Shown here: positions 45,561-56,684 of the stretch, piece by piece
Layout of the letters: every line of letters starts with the position of its first letter
Numbering within the stretch: position 1 is the stretch's first letter
Notes under the pieces: model-generated
Databases searched by the model: none
Told to the model about the DNA's origin: nothing
The model's input: the letters and a program-made list of their open reading frames with translations, nothing else
Position numbers and translations under genes: made by a program
Origin: Pohlia nutans
Lineage: Eukaryota; Streptophyta; Bryopsida; Bryales; Mniaceae
Assembly (NCBI GenBank): GCA_022496805.1
Contig: CM040091.1
Location: 10,034,336-10,098,335, forward strand
Direction of reading: 5' to 3'
DNA length: 64,000 nucleotides

Positions 45561-45631
45561 CTCTCACAGCGATCATTCCGTCTCTCATCGAGTAGGATCT
45601 TCCATGTTGCTGAGGACTCGTCTCCGTGACC

Positions 45632-47998
45632 ATGGCAGCCAAAACTAACAGGGATTCAAAGCAGGAGAAAGCAGCAGCAGCAGCAGCGACGAAGAAAACC
45701 CCCCCGGCATCGTCCAGGAGTACCGAGCCGAACAATAATTCTGACACGGCCGGCGGGGTGAGCTCGGGATCCAAAGGCGGGGATGAATTCGCGCGCGCGG
45801 TCGCCAACACCGCAGTCTCCCAGGTTTGCGAGGGATTAGGGTTTCACGCAATTCAGCGCACGGCCGTGGAAACGCTCGCGGACATCGCATTGCGCTACCT
45901 CAGCGACCTCGGGAAGGCCGCTCACTTCTACGCCAACCTCGCGGGTCGCACGCAATGCAACGCGTTCGACGTGATTCTGGCGTTGGAGGACATGGGCGGG
46001 GGCGCCGCGGTGGACACCTCGACGAAATGTCTGGCGAATTCAAGCGCGCTTCGTGATGTGATGAGGTACGTGGAGTTCGCTGAGGAGATTCCGTTTGCAC
46101 GGCCCGTGCCGAAGTTTCCTGTTTATAAGAAACGGACGCCTCCTCCCACGTTTGCTCAGCTGGGAGAACAGCCTCCGTTCCCTCACATTCCCGCGTGGTT
46201 GCCTGCGTTTCCTGACGCGCACACGTACCAGTCCACTCCCGTCTGGGTCGATAGGAAGAGTGACCCCAGGATGGACAAGTTGGAGCTCGCCAGGCAACGT
46301 CGGAAGGCGGAGCGGTCCCTGTTCTCTCTTCACCTTCGTCTCTCGTCCGCTGTGGGAGGAGATGAACCTGCTCGTGCTCTTCCGAAAATTGCAGGGGCTT
46401 TGACAAATGGTACTGAAGCTCCTACGAGGCAACAGTGGCCTTTGAAAGAACAACCACAGGAAGTTGTCAAGGTTGGATCGGAAGGAAAAGGAAAAGGAAA
46501 ACGACCTAATGCTCAGAATCCGTTCCTGGCTCCTCCCTTGCAAGCAGGAGAAAAAGACGTCACCTCTATCACTCTCTCAGGTATGAGCCTCCTGTCAATT
46601 TTGATATGAAATTTTGACCTCATCTGAATTATAGTTTTCACAATATAATGAATTCCTGTCCTTGGTCTTTCAGGCGTGTAATCCATTTCAAACCTTGCCT
46701 TACCACTCTAGGAAGCATTCTTGGTCTAGGTTTAGGCACTGGTAGCGAATCAAACATCACTGGCAGAACAAGTGTAATAAAAAAATCTTAAACGGGAGGA
46801 AACGATGTAAAGGTTGTACTACAGAGGACCTGGTGGAGTAAACGCAGTAGAGTATATAGAGTTTCGCCCGATGCTTGAAGACCCTGCAGAGTGCTCTATG
46901 AATACCTTCATAGATCACAAATCCTATGGAGTGGAGCGAGTGGCCACTCTGTTCAGGGTGTGATAAATTTTTACGAAAAGGGATCCCCTAAGGGCCGCTT
47001 CACACTATGGCCGTCCAAGTCGAGAGGCCGTGGGATTGAGAGTCCAAACTTTGTTGAGAGTCCAAAGAAATCTACTGAAAATAGGCAATGAAATATAGTT
47101 TTCATTTCTTATGAAAAAAATTCGACGGCTCTCGACCATAGTTTGGGTCTTGCAAAATGTAGTACCCAAACTTCCTCTCGAGAGGCCGTCACCTTGGTCA
47201 AAAAGTGTTGCCATGTAAGCATTTTGAAGGTCCACGGCCTTTGGACTTTGGCCTCTCGTGTGGCCGAAACTTCCTCTCGAGAGGCCGAAACCATGGTTTC
47301 TTGCAAATTGATTGGTGGAAATGGATGGCCTCTCGACCTTCGGCCATAGTGGGAAGCGGCCCTAAGAGTTGATCTCAAGGACCTTTGGATTTTATACATA
47401 CTCTAGAGTTTTCTATACTTCGGATTGATCCTATACTTTTGACAGGACGTTGTTGCAATACCCTATACAACACTCGGTCTACTCCTGTCCCCTATAATCA
47501 ACTTCAGGACGTGGGTTTCCTTATGTATAAAAAGCCCTTACATGTGTTTGATGTTGTGATTAATCTGTAGGAAGAAACTTTGACAAGAGTGCTGCTGGGA
47601 GGCAATCGGAGGTGAATGGACAGGTCGCATTTCCGTCTGTTTTGGAGGCGTTTGCGCCTATATTGGACAGTGCCAAGGGGGGTGCCCGAGAGAACGCCGA
47701 ATCAGCTGTTGGAAGCCCTTTAAGAGAACAACAGCTGGGCAGTGCCATACCCGAAGCCAAAGAGAGGATGCCAGTTTCCCTCAAGTTCGATTTCGGGAAG
47801 AAGGCGCGTGCAAAGGCCTTAGCGGCTCAGATGAGTTTGGGAAGGAGCCCTTCTCCCCCTCCCCCGCCACCTTCGAAACGAGGCAAGGCAGGTGGTTCCG
47901 CTGGCAAAGAGGAAGAGAAAGATGAGAAGAGGAAGCGGGCAGAGCAGATTCTAGCTCAAGCCATGGACGAAACCGAAGACAATGCGACGCAGACGTGA
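45632..47998 (+). CDS. TAF8: TFIID subunit TAF8 (histone-fold protein)
   Basis: Two exons: 45632-46580 and 47571-47998, joined in phase 1, 458 residues. TAF8 pairs with TAF10 through its histone fold and links the TFIID lobes during Pol II preinitiation (family knowledge). Residues 1-50 are a low-complexity Ala/Ser/Gly tail with a six-Ala run. The histone fold spans about 51-125 (DEFARAVANTAVSQVCEGLG to NAFDVILALEDMG). The TAF8 C-terminal motif HIPAWLPAFPDAHTYQSTPV is followed by DPRMDKLELARQRRKAERSL, diagnostic of plant TAF8. Exon 2 encodes a Lys/Glu-rich tail with a PPPPPP stretch. The ATG at 45632 follows GACC and is preferred over a GTG 6 nt upstream. The donor CAG/gtatgag and acceptor tgtag/GAAG are canonical. 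The intron carries a Harbinger-like MITE. Confidence 0.95.
46992..47362. mobile_element. Tourist/Harbinger-like MITE in the TAF8 intron, 371 bp
   Basis: Ends GGGCCGCTTCACACTATGG and CCATAGTGGGAAGCGGCCC, flanked by TAA (46989-46991 and 47363-47365). GGGCC starts and 3-bp TAA/TTA duplications are typical of PIF/Harbinger. It contains repeated GAGAGGCCG/CGGCCTCTC phrases. A second copy is at 61858-62325. Confidence 0.82.
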
Positions 47999-48819
47999 TA
48001 GTATGTGTTGGCCCGGATCTATTTTTCTGAGTTCACACTCTGTTTCTGCAAAAGGATTTGACTTCTGTTTGGAGCAGATATAGGTGGAGGGACAGGTGGG
48101 TGTCTTTGATAACTAAGCAGAGAATTCCAGCCAGGTGATTTTATTCTGCCATGTCCATTTTCCTCCAAATCCCAGCCTATCCCAGGACCTTTTCAACTGA
48201 CGGCAGCTCCCTGAATTCTCTTGTACCTTGTTAGGGATATATATTTTGCCAGCAGTGATCTTGCCAAAGGATAGAGGAGAGATGCTGCAGGGCCTCTAAA
48301 TAGAGACTAGAGCCTGCTGTGGTCACTCTCCCGTCACATGCACATTCGATTGGACAGCTTGTACTTCTAGACAAATTGCAGTCTTTTCTGCATATTCAAG
48401 TCCTTACTGATCGACGTGGCACCTAATTGATGAGTTCTGATACTGAACTTGAGTTGTACTGGATACTGATACGTTACTCCTGAAAAGAAAATTCGTTTAA
48501 AGAGATTCAAGTCTTTGTTGCGCCCTTGGAATTGTGACGATTGCTTTGGTGCTCTACTGCAGTAATGTGTTCCGGTTCGGTTCTTCTCTTGTTTTCATGC
48601 CTCTCCTGGCTTTGAGTAGCCATTGAAGTCTGAGTCTGGTTTTGAATCTGTTTAAAAGCAGTATTTGTCTGGTTGGTGTCAGTGGTTGCACACCGCATTT
48701 TTCCCTTCCAAACAATAGTTACGTTGGTTGCCTTGTCAGTTGAATTGTCGTGTTGCTCATTGCGTTGCCAAAATGTCCTCCATGATAGCCGGAGTGCAAC
48801 GCAAGCACGGTGCTAAATT
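47999..48819. other. TAF8 3' UTR and intergenic
   Basis: Sequence after the TAF8 stop; probably several hundred bases of 3' UTR. No AATAAA was recognised within 200 bp. No further gene. Confidence 0.4.
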
Positions 48820-49045
48820 TTAACCCCTGAAGGACCAAGAAGCTCATGTTCTTTTAACAGTTTTTGAGTAGGTCTTTTGTGGCTTTCCTTTTGTTCAAAT
48901 TTCTTGGTTAAGTGACCAGCTCGTACAATATTCTTCACTGGCTCTGGTGATATAAAATTTGATTCCATCTGAATTCTACTTTTCCCAATGTGATCAATTG
49001 AATTTGTCATTTGAAAACCATGAATCCTTGTCCTTTCGGGGTTAA
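48820..49045. mobile_element. TTAA-group family 4 element, 226 bp
   Basis: Begins TTAACCCCTGAAGGACCAAG and ends CTTGTCCTTTCGGGGTTAA. Inverted termini are bounded by TTAA. Body shared with 29705-29945 and, at the ends, 49486-49728. A minus-strand frame across it is fortuitous. Confidence 0.8.
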
Positions 49046-49214
49046 AACATTCCACAATCGACTCACAAATAGTAATCCTCAAAGTAAGCTCGTCCTGCTC
49101 GTCTGGAGATTTTCCTTTCTTCTTATTATCAGGACTGTCCATGAACTTCTTTCTCAAGCTTCATAATGTTTGGATGTACTCTTGCAAAATTGCTTCCTGT
49201 CTCACAGCAACAAT

Positions 49215-49473
49215 AGAGTTATTTGTAAAGTCCCTCAAAACCCTTCTTTTTGACCTGTAAAATGGAAAGGAGAGGATCGGCAGGATCTCACTGTAGACCC
49301 AGAATAGAACATTGGATAGATTGAAATTTTTATTCATAAAAATTTGGAGGGAGGGAGAAGAATTGGGTAGTGGGGTGGGACCATGAGGAGAAGTGGTGTC
49401 AGAATGCTCTGGTACTAGCTCTGGTCCATGAAAAAAGCAGGACAGAAGACCGGATGCCTTTACAAATAACTCT
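49215..49473. mobile_element. AGAGTTATTTGTAAAG MITE, 259 bp
   Basis: Nearly identical to 34465-34723 across its length. Flanked by AAT (49212-49214 and 49474-49476). Terminal inverted repeats of 16 bp. Confidence 0.9.
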
Positions 49474-49485
49474 AATGTCTCACCT

Positions 49486-49728
49486 TTAATCCCTAATGAA
49501 CCAAGGATTTATAATTCTAAAACAAAACAAAAAAATCAACTGATCATATTTTGAAATATATGTTTCAGGTGGGACCAAATTTCATATCATTGGAATCAGT
49601 GAAGAACATTGTATGTGTTGATGAAAAAAGAAATAAATTTGAATAAAAATAATTCAACATAAGAACTTCTAAAAGGTGCTTAAAAAAACATGAGACCCAA
49701 TTTGGGTTTCTTGTCCTTTCGGGGTTAA
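49486..49728. mobile_element. TTAA-group family 4 element, 243 bp
   Basis: Starts TTAATCCCTAATGAACCAAGG and ends TTGTCCTTTCGGGGTTAA, with TTAA at both edges. The right end is identical in form to the element at 48820. Confidence 0.75.
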
Positions 49729-49985
49729 AATTTGAATTACAATCAGAGAATAGAACAATGATCAAGTTCTTTCTTGAAGTAGTGCTCAACTAGTCAACTT
49801 CAACTGCAAGATTCTGTTCTTTTCTTTCTTCCCATTTTAGGCATGAGCAATTTTTGTGTCCAAATTCTTGTCAAAATTGCTCGTCCTCACATACGGTTCT
49901 CAAGTTTGGTTAGAGAATTACCTCTTTTCGCGGAATGCAAATTCTGCAGTGTGATACCCCAAGTCTATAATTTCATACCCCAAGA

Positions 49986-50392
49986 TAAGGTTGATTGTCC
50001 TAAAACCACCAACTTAAGCAATCTGGCCTATTTTTGCCAGTGCTAAATTCGAAAATAAAATATGACCGCATAGGTCATTTGAAATAGGTTTTGATGAGGA
50101 TTGCAAAAAATTGCAACATCTAATTTGTATTTGTCAATTTTATATAAAACTCCAAAGTGGAAAGTAACCTCTGATCCAAATCAAACCTCTAGGTTTCCCC
50201 ATGTCCACATCATGTCGTACTAATTTTCACTCATAATGATACCCAAAATCACCAACTATTTCTTAGCAATGCTTGGCAAGCCATTGGTCTACTTGAATAG
50301 TAAAATTGGTGGTTTTGAGTCTCAACTTTGGTGGCACCAAGAAAGATCTATGTGTTATCGTTGGGGGAGGTGGTGATTTTAGGACATCCTAC
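49986..50392. mobile_element. TA-type MITE, degraded, about 407 bp
   Basis: Ends AGGTTGATTGTCCTAAAACCACC and GGTGATTTTAGGACATCCTACCT are imperfect inverses. Left flank TA, right flank CA. Termini related to the AGGTCGAGGCACC family. Confidence 0.6.
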
Positions 50393-50945
50393 CTCAGTTT
50401 GGAAGGATAGAATGACACGACCCAATTCATTTTTTTTGTTTTAGAGATGAAGGTCAGTGTGATCCTTGCGACTACAATGTGACTTCTCAAAATCTCTCTT
50501 AACTCATAAAGGATCAAATTTCAATCCATGAGGGATCAAAAGTTTCTAGCGGGAAAAAAATTAATTCTTTTAGAGATTAAAATTAGAGATTTTGTAAGTT
50601 TCTTGTAATTCCTTTTTCTACTTCAAAAAGAGACAAGAATTTTTGTCTTTATCGTTTGGATCAAGATATTATACAAAACTAAGTTCACAATAAAATCAAA
50701 TGTGTTTGGCAATGGTTTGCACCTCCTCCACTTGCAATATTGATTTCAATATTTTGAATTATTCTCCTACTTCTCAAATTTGGTGTACAAGTAATTAACA
50801 TTGTGTAGATTGTGAAAGTGAAGAGCGACAAGTTTCCATGATGGTACATTTTCAAAATAGGAAGAAAAAGAAGCAACTAAAAACTTTGGGCGAGTTTTAT
50901 TTTTCTCACATTCTCACTTCAAATGTACACATCTTCTAATATGTA
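50393..50945. other. intergenic, no gene seen
   Basis: AT-rich. No exons or repeats recognised beyond short simple tracts. Confidence 0.35.
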
Positions 50946-51025
50946 CACTAGTAGAAAAGGTGGCATTTCCAACGAAAAATCCAAGCAGAATCACTGTGCA
51001 TACGTGGAATTGGGCACCACTTGCC
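50946..51025. mobile_element. partial CACTA-type MITE (AAAAGGTGGC subfamily)
   Basis: CACTAGTAGAAAAGGTGGCA start and shared interior with the complete copy at 60506-60609 (CCAAGCAGAA, TGTGCATACGTGGAATTGG). The right end is missing. Confidence 0.6.
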
Positions 51026-51101
51026 TAAACATCTTCTTGGAGAGCAGTACAACCAAAGATTGTGAATTCTTTTGTGCAAATCCCTTTGATATTAACCTTA
51101 A

Positions 51102-51996
51102 AAGGACCACGAGGACACACTGTATCTAAAAATAATTTTAGTACTTTAGTAACTTATTTAGATTTCATAAGTTTAGCTCAATGTTAAATAGAGAAATTGT
51201 AAAGGCCCATTACGAGAAGACAGAAATACTTCAAGATGTGCCAAGAAATAATTAAAACGTCAATGCAAGTGAATTTGGGACATGTTAGTTAGAGAGGTTA
51301 ATGACATGGAGGGTGTTTTCACACTAGGACATCAAATTTGTTAAATGAAAAAGTGTACAAAATTTAACACATTTGCCATTGTTGTGTCATTAACAATATA
51401 TTATAATCACGGAAAATGTTTAATTTTTTTAAAATACAATCTTTTCAAAATCTTTGAGGTTTTTTTTTGCATGTTTTATATTATTTTGGAAGATTTTTGG
51501 AATATCCAAATTTTTTGAGATCTTTATACATTTTATGCAATGTAACAAGTAAATAATAACAATCACAAACACTAGTTCAACGAGTCATCAACAAGTCACT
51601 TCTCCCAAACATAAATTTTTGGGAATCAATCATTGTTGTTGTATTAAGTTTAGAACACCATTTTTTGTGAGCACCAAAGTACAATACATCTTTGTATACG
51701 CCTGAAAATTGAATTGCTAATTATGGTTGTAGAATTTATGAGAATGATTGCAGTGGATGACTTGTTGATTATGCTAATTTTTTTAAGAAAATAACTCATA
51801 ATCAAACCTTATAATCATGCAATATATACGTTAGACTTGAAAATTGTCTTGAAAATTGATGTATAGTCTCACAACTAAATCCTCTTTGAGCTTCAATGTT
51901 GAAGCTTTTTACATAAACATCAATTGAAAGATACTTTTGCGCTCTTGAAAGTACACGGGAAGTGATATAATTTTAAGGATGAACATGGTCCTTTAA
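51102..51996. mobile_element. TTAA-group family 1 element, copy D
   Basis: Starts TTAACCTTAAAAGGACCACG and follows the order of copy A in diverged form. Its right terminus is cut: GGTCC runs directly into the TTAA of the family 2 element at 51993. Oldest-looking family 1 copy here. Confidence 0.7.
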
Positions 51997-52321
51997 CCCC
52001 TAAACGTTCCCACCATTTTCAGAGTTTTCCAAAGATGCATTATAAAATGCAACTAAAAGGGATATTTTCAAGTTGATGAATGAATAAAAGTTGTACATTA
52101 TGCATTTTAATTTTTTTCCATACGGTTAAATTTGCAATTGCTATCACCAATATTTGTGTATTCAATTTCAAACTTAAAATTCAACATTCTTTTGTAATAT
52201 AAACTCTCCATAAAAGTTTCAGTAAAAAATTCACATTACAAAAAGTGCATGATAAATGAAAAAACAGACTTCAAATCCGTACATCATGCAAAATATGCAT
52301 GGTTGGGTGGTTAGGGGTTAA
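51993..52321. mobile_element. TTAA-group family 2 element, internally deleted (329 bp)
   Basis: Begins TTAACCCCTAAACGTTCCC and ends GGTTGGGTGGTTAGGGGTTAA. Contains the first and last parts of the family 2 body (GCATTATAAAATGCAACTAA, and GTACATCATGCAAAATATGCATGG at the right) but lacks the middle seen at 56685-57261. Confidence 0.75.
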
Positions 52322-52370
52322 GGGTTAAAGAACAAGTTCCTACGGTTGAATTATGAAAAAATATAATAAA

Positions 52371-52374
<4 letters not shown>

Positions 52375-52405
<31 letters not shown>

Positions 52406-52406
52406 G
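52375..52406. repeat. (AAT)n microsatellite
   Basis: About ten consecutive AAT/ATA triplets. Confidence 0.9.
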
Positions 52407-52581
52407 TAGGTTTAATAAAAAAATTGTGCCCTAGGGATTAAAAATGGAAAAATTCTTTTTCAAGTGTAAAGGAAATTAAACCTTCATAGAAACATTTTTG
52501 AAGATTTATGATTTTGATTTAGGGATGAAGCTCATGTGTGATTTGATGAGTGTAAGTTGTGAAAACTCTAGATTGAGATTT

Positions 52582-52985
52582 TAACTCCTCAATGTCCACA
52601 GCACTTTCGAGATTTGGAGAATAGAAAAAATGCATTATAATTTACAAAATGCCATATTTTTAACTTGATGTATGAATATAAGTTGTACATCATGAATTTT
52701 AGATTTTACCCATACAATTAAATATATGGTTGCAATTGCTAATATTTTGAATAAAATTAAAAACTTAAAAGTCAAAATTCTTTTGTAATTTGATTATGAA
52801 CAAGATATTGACAATTTGTGGATGAAATTTGTTGTGATGTGAGACCCCATCTCATACAGTTAGATCTATGATTGCAATTGCCAATATTTTTACATACAAT
52901 TTGAAACTTAAAATTCAAAATTCTTCTGTAATCCGATTATGAATAAGATATTGACAATCTATGAATGAAATTTGTTGTAATAGGT
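52582..52985. mobile_element. family 2 TTAA-group fragment with internal duplication
   Basis: Starts TTAACTCCTCAATGTCC and carries family 2 phrases (TGCATTATAATTTAC, TGATGTATGAATA). A segment around ATTGCAATTGC(T/C)AATATTTT occurs twice (about 52715 and 52860), so part was duplicated. No right terminus found. Confidence 0.5.
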
Positions 52986-53759
52986 GTATCTATCTTTTGG
53001 TGGATATAAAATTAGAAAGTTGAAGTATTATCAATAGAATCACATTTGAAAATTAAATATAATAAATTCAAATAAATCTTTATTTGGACATTGAATGACC
53101 AAGATACACTCCATTAAAAGCTACACTAAATAGGGGTATTAAGAGGACCCATACTAATTTATCAACATTATGCACTATTTAACATTACTTTACAAAAATA
53201 AAATATTCTTTTTTGACACAAATAGTTAGACAATCAAAGAAATTATGTTATTTTTGCCACATAATAAAAAAATCACCAAGAGGTAATTTTTACATGCTCA
53301 GTTCTTTTAGGTTTTTGGTGCCTTTAATACTCCTATTCAATGTATTTAACTTTCAAAAAAATAGAGGGCCCTTCAAATCAAGTTTAAAAATGGTTTAGAG
53401 TGCAAAGGACAACAAATGTAATGTGTCTTTGGTTAAAATTTCCTTTAATTTATAGACCTCTATAACTTAACACACACTTAAAGAGATGTAATTAAATCAA
53501 CGAATCTCCAAATTTTCATTATGTGACCTTTTTAGAGGGTGGAGTGAGGATGCCCTAAACAAATTGTATTAATTTATTACTTTCATCATAAAGAACAATT
53601 TTTGCACTGTGGATAAAACCACATGGATGAATGGATTTAAGAGGAAAAATGGTTTGACACAGAGTTGAAGGAATGGTCAATGATTGCTTGTTGTACAAGG
53701 CAAAGTAAAAGCTCTATTTAAAATAAAAATAAAAGATAAATATGACATAAAATTTATTC
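52986..53759. other. intergenic, no gene seen
   Basis: AT-rich; 53050-53420 shares phrases with 20020-20330. No coding signal. Confidence 0.35.
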
Positions 53760-53910
53760 CTAATGTAAAAGATCATTTAACATAGAATTGAAAAATGTAA
53801 AAGATAATGCTAAATGTAAAAGATAATGCAAAATGTAAAAGACAATGTAAAACGTAATAGACAATGTAAAATGTAAAAGATAATGCAAAATGTAAAAGGT
53901 ATGATTAAAA
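53760..53910. repeat. short tandem repeat, AAATGTAAAAGATAATGC
   Basis: Seven or so imperfect copies of an approximately 18-bp unit (AAAATGTAAAAGATAATGC and variants) directly upstream of the hairpin and TATA box of the small secreted-peptide gene. Confidence 0.8.
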
Positions 53911-53971
53911 TGTAAAAGTTGATTTCTTTTACATTTTAACTTTTACATTTTAATTATACAACTGAAAGTTA

Positions 53972-54048
53972 ACTGGAAGTTAAAATGTAAAAGGTATAAT
54001 TAAAATGTAAAAGTTAAATTTTACGTTTTAACTTCCAGTTAACTTTTA
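53972..54048. repeat. strong inverted repeat (hairpin), 31-bp arms
   Basis: Left arm CTGAAAGTTAACTGGAAGTT and onward, right arm ending AACTTCCAGTTAACTTTTAG. The arms match over about 31 bp with two differences, around an AT-rich loop. A third partial copy AACTTCCAGTTAACTTTCAG follows at about 54080-54100. It lies 90-160 bp upstream of the TATA box. Confidence 0.85.
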
Positions 54049-54134
54049 GTCTAGCCTTTACCTTTTGCAGCTTTCACATTTGAACTTCCAGTTAACTTTC
54101 AGTTTATCTTTTACATTTGGCCTTGCACCTGAAG

Positions 54135-54143
54135 TATAAATAG
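54135..54143 (+). promoter_or_regulatory. TATA box TATAAATAG
   Basis: Consensus plant TATA box. About 30 bp downstream begins a CT-rich leader (54165-54288) of the kind found in plant 5' UTRs, then an ATG at 54289. Confidence 0.7.
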
Positions 54144-54288
54144 ACCTCACTGTCGATGGTGTTTTTCATTCTTCTCCATTTCTTTAATATTTTCAATCCT
54201 CTCTAAATTCTCTCACTTTTCTTACTTCCAACATTTCTTATTTTCATCATATCATCTTATTTTCTTTCTTCCAAAAACAACCCTCACA

Positions 54289-54757
54289 ATGGCGTTCAAA
54301 ACCCTCATTCGCTTCTTTCTTTTTGCATTACTCATTGTTTCGCCATTTAGTTCTACCATTGTTAGTAGTGGCGGCCAAAAGCACTGAACTACAAAACAAT
54401 GTTGCTCCGGCCCCCTTCCATTTTAGAAAACTTGGCCCTGTGGCTGCACCAAGCTCTGATGTGTTTGAACCACAACACGAAATTGATGCAACTCCGCCTT
54501 TGAGTTCCGATGTATCTGAACCGAAATACGATGTTGTTGGAGCCCCTCTTTCATCGGAAAAACACAAGGCCCCAAAGCCCCTTCCATTACCAAACCCATT
54601 TTTTGTGCCACACCCAATTTCTCTACCAGATCCAATTCCGATTCCTGTACCACATCCAATTCCAATTCCTGTGGAGGACCGAGTTCCTATCGGGGGATGT
54701 GATTCAGGAACTGAGGATTGTCCGTGCGGCTCACCGTGGAACCCATGCGGCGGTTGA
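54289..54757 (+). pseudogene. small secreted proline-rich peptide, frameshifted near the signal peptide
   Basis: The first ATG after the TATA box opens MAFKTLIRFFLFALLIVS, a good signal peptide, but this frame stops at 54387. The +1 frame overlaps it, is open from before 54290 to TGA at 54757 and encodes a hydrophobic LVLPLLVVAA followed by a plausible mature protein. That protein contains two SSDV.EP repeats, a Pro-rich section (LPLPNPF, DPIPIPVPHPIPIPV) and a C-terminus with four Cys (CDSGTEDCPCGSPWNPCGG). Either a 1-nt indel in the T/C-rich stretch around 54310-54325 broke a real gene, or an unusual start is used. No homologous family is recognised. An AATAAA-like signal follows at 54766. 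Confidence 0.55.
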
Positions 54758-54839
54758 AGATGATAATAAAAAAAAATACAAACAAAATGTGACAACTCCT
54801 ATGCATCATGAAGAAGCTCCAACAACGCCATGAAGTTGA

Positions 54840-55440
54840 TAGTAGTTTTTTTCATTTCCAAAAACTGTATATATTCATAATTTTAGGAACAAAGAAGTTT
54901 AGTTAGCCAGAGACTCTTCATGTAAAAGCCACTTTTATAATAATGAAAATTTGCTTTTTCCATAACTTTTAATACATACATTTGATTACAAAATTTTCAA
55001 TTGTTTCATGTTTCAAACAACTATTTGCTCCTGTACCTGTCTATACTGAAATAATTTCATCTCCCTATATATTTTTTTGTCATGTAGCCATCGAGCGAGC
55101 AAGACCCAAAAATTAAAAATTGAAAAAATTGTTTTGGATTCTGTAGGCATTGAAAGAGCAAGGCCAAAAAATTTATTAAAAATTTATTTATTTACATATT
55201 TTGGCTCTGTAGCCATTGAGATAGCAAGACCCAAATAAACAATTTAAAATAAATTAAATTTGCTTATGGGCTCTGGGCTCTGATTCTTTCATGGACAGAC
55301 ACTGTAAAAGTAAATATTTTGAAATCAGGTACAAATGTTTTATTGGGTTTCCATGTTTCTCTGAGCATTGGACGGTGGAAAAATGGGTCACTTGGTCACA
55401 TCACAACAGCTGCAGATACACAAGCACAAATTTCCATCTA
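54840..55440. other. intergenic with a three-copy local repeat
   Basis: Three diverged copies of GTAGCCATTGAGAGAGCAAGACCCAAA occur at about 55085, 55146 and 55210, with AT-rich spacers. No gene. Confidence 0.55.
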
Positions 55441-55723
55441 AGGTCGAGACACCTAAAACCGATAACTTAAGCTACATACACTATTTCTGGACCAGCTATT
55501 AATAGGGTGATATTTTTCCCGGGTTGGAAGTTAGTTTTTGCGGAGAATGCAAAATTTTCCATGAATTATTTCCCAATATTGAAATTTGTACAATTTTTCA
55601 AAGTGAAAAGTACTTCAGAACCCATATCCGATATGTACAAATGAGGTACATCTGTTCTTTTACAATCTAGAAATTAGAATATATCGGTTTTTGGTCACCT
55701 GTCGGTTATGGGTGTCTCTACCT
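55441..55723. mobile_element. TA-flanked MITE, second AGGTCGAG copy (283 bp)
   Basis: Starts AGGTCGAGACACCTAAAACC and ends GGTGTCTCTACCT, flanked by TA (55439-55440 and 55724-55725). Its body is homologous to 33811-34103 in inverted orientation. Confidence 0.85.
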
Positions 55724-55801
55724 TACTGACATGAGAGCCTCATTTTGCAGCAAAGTACCGTACCGTTAGGTCAGTTTCAACACTACCATAGTATCATAAC
55801 T

Positions 55802-55894
55802 GGGTTTCCGGTGGGCACCGGGTCATTGACATTACAAACGGATACTTTATTCACGCCGGCCTTGCAATAGGGTCGGAGTTTCTATCTATCTATT
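55802..55894 (+). mobile_element. 5'-truncated SINE copy with 10-bp target duplication
   Basis: Last 93 bp of the SINE at 28527-28890 in plus orientation, ending GAGTTTCTATCTATCTAT. Flanked by perfect TATCATAACT at 55792-55801 and 55895-55904. Confidence 0.87.
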
Positions 55895-55904
55895 TATCAT
55901 AACT

Positions 55905-56684
55905 AGGTTGCAAAAAAATATTTTAAAATGAAAAATAAATAAATAAATATCATAAATTATGAAGACCCAAAAACAAAAATAGAAAAAAATAATTTAAGAT
56001 ATATTTTGCTACTTCTAAGCTATTTAGGATCATTTTGTGCCATTTTCAATCATTTTTAGCTCAATATCAAAAATCAAGAAATTCCTGTTTTAGGAACAAA
56101 CCTTATATTTCTAAAATATTAAATATTCGCTTGTGGGGGTGGCGACCCAAATATGGTACTACGATAATGTGTCAAAATAATTTGATCTTAGAATTCACAC
56201 TAAATGAAATGTCATTTTTAATTATTTTTTAATTTTAGAAAATTTGTTAATTATGACGTTCCAGATTTCACGAAAAAAACTAAAAAGGATTCAAATATTT
56301 ATTTATCAATTTATTTTTGGATATTAGGCTACAAATTATTAAAAGATGGACACGCTTGAATTTTTTCAAAATTATGTACAAAACTGACTCGTACTTAAGG
56401 TAGTACTACTGCAGTGTGTCACTGATTGAGTTCTGGGAAATGGGATGGACATCAATCAAAGTGAACAGAACGTACACTCAAGTGTGGACGTCTTGGAACA
56501 ATGTTCTACAGTGGGATCAAGAAATAATTCGAATTTTTAAGCTATACTCTACGCTACTCTACATTGTGATCAGCTTCAACATATATTAATTACTTCTTGT
56601 GAAAATTTGCCAGGTGTCATGTTGCGATTAGGGTAGGGTGAGGTTGACCTGTCAATATCTGACGTGGCAACTCAAAAGTTGATG
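55905..56684. other. intergenic, no gene seen
   Basis: AT-rich sequence without supported features. Confidence 0.35.

Noticed and set aside
45364..46543. Several antisense and alternative frames of 100-170 codons over TAF8 exon 1
   Set aside because: Shadows of a GC-rich coding exon. The plus-strand TAF8 frame has clear family motifs.
48813..49157. Minus-strand frame of 114 codons downstream of TAF8
   Set aside because: It spans a 226-bp TTAA element and its flank; no domain and no conserved context.
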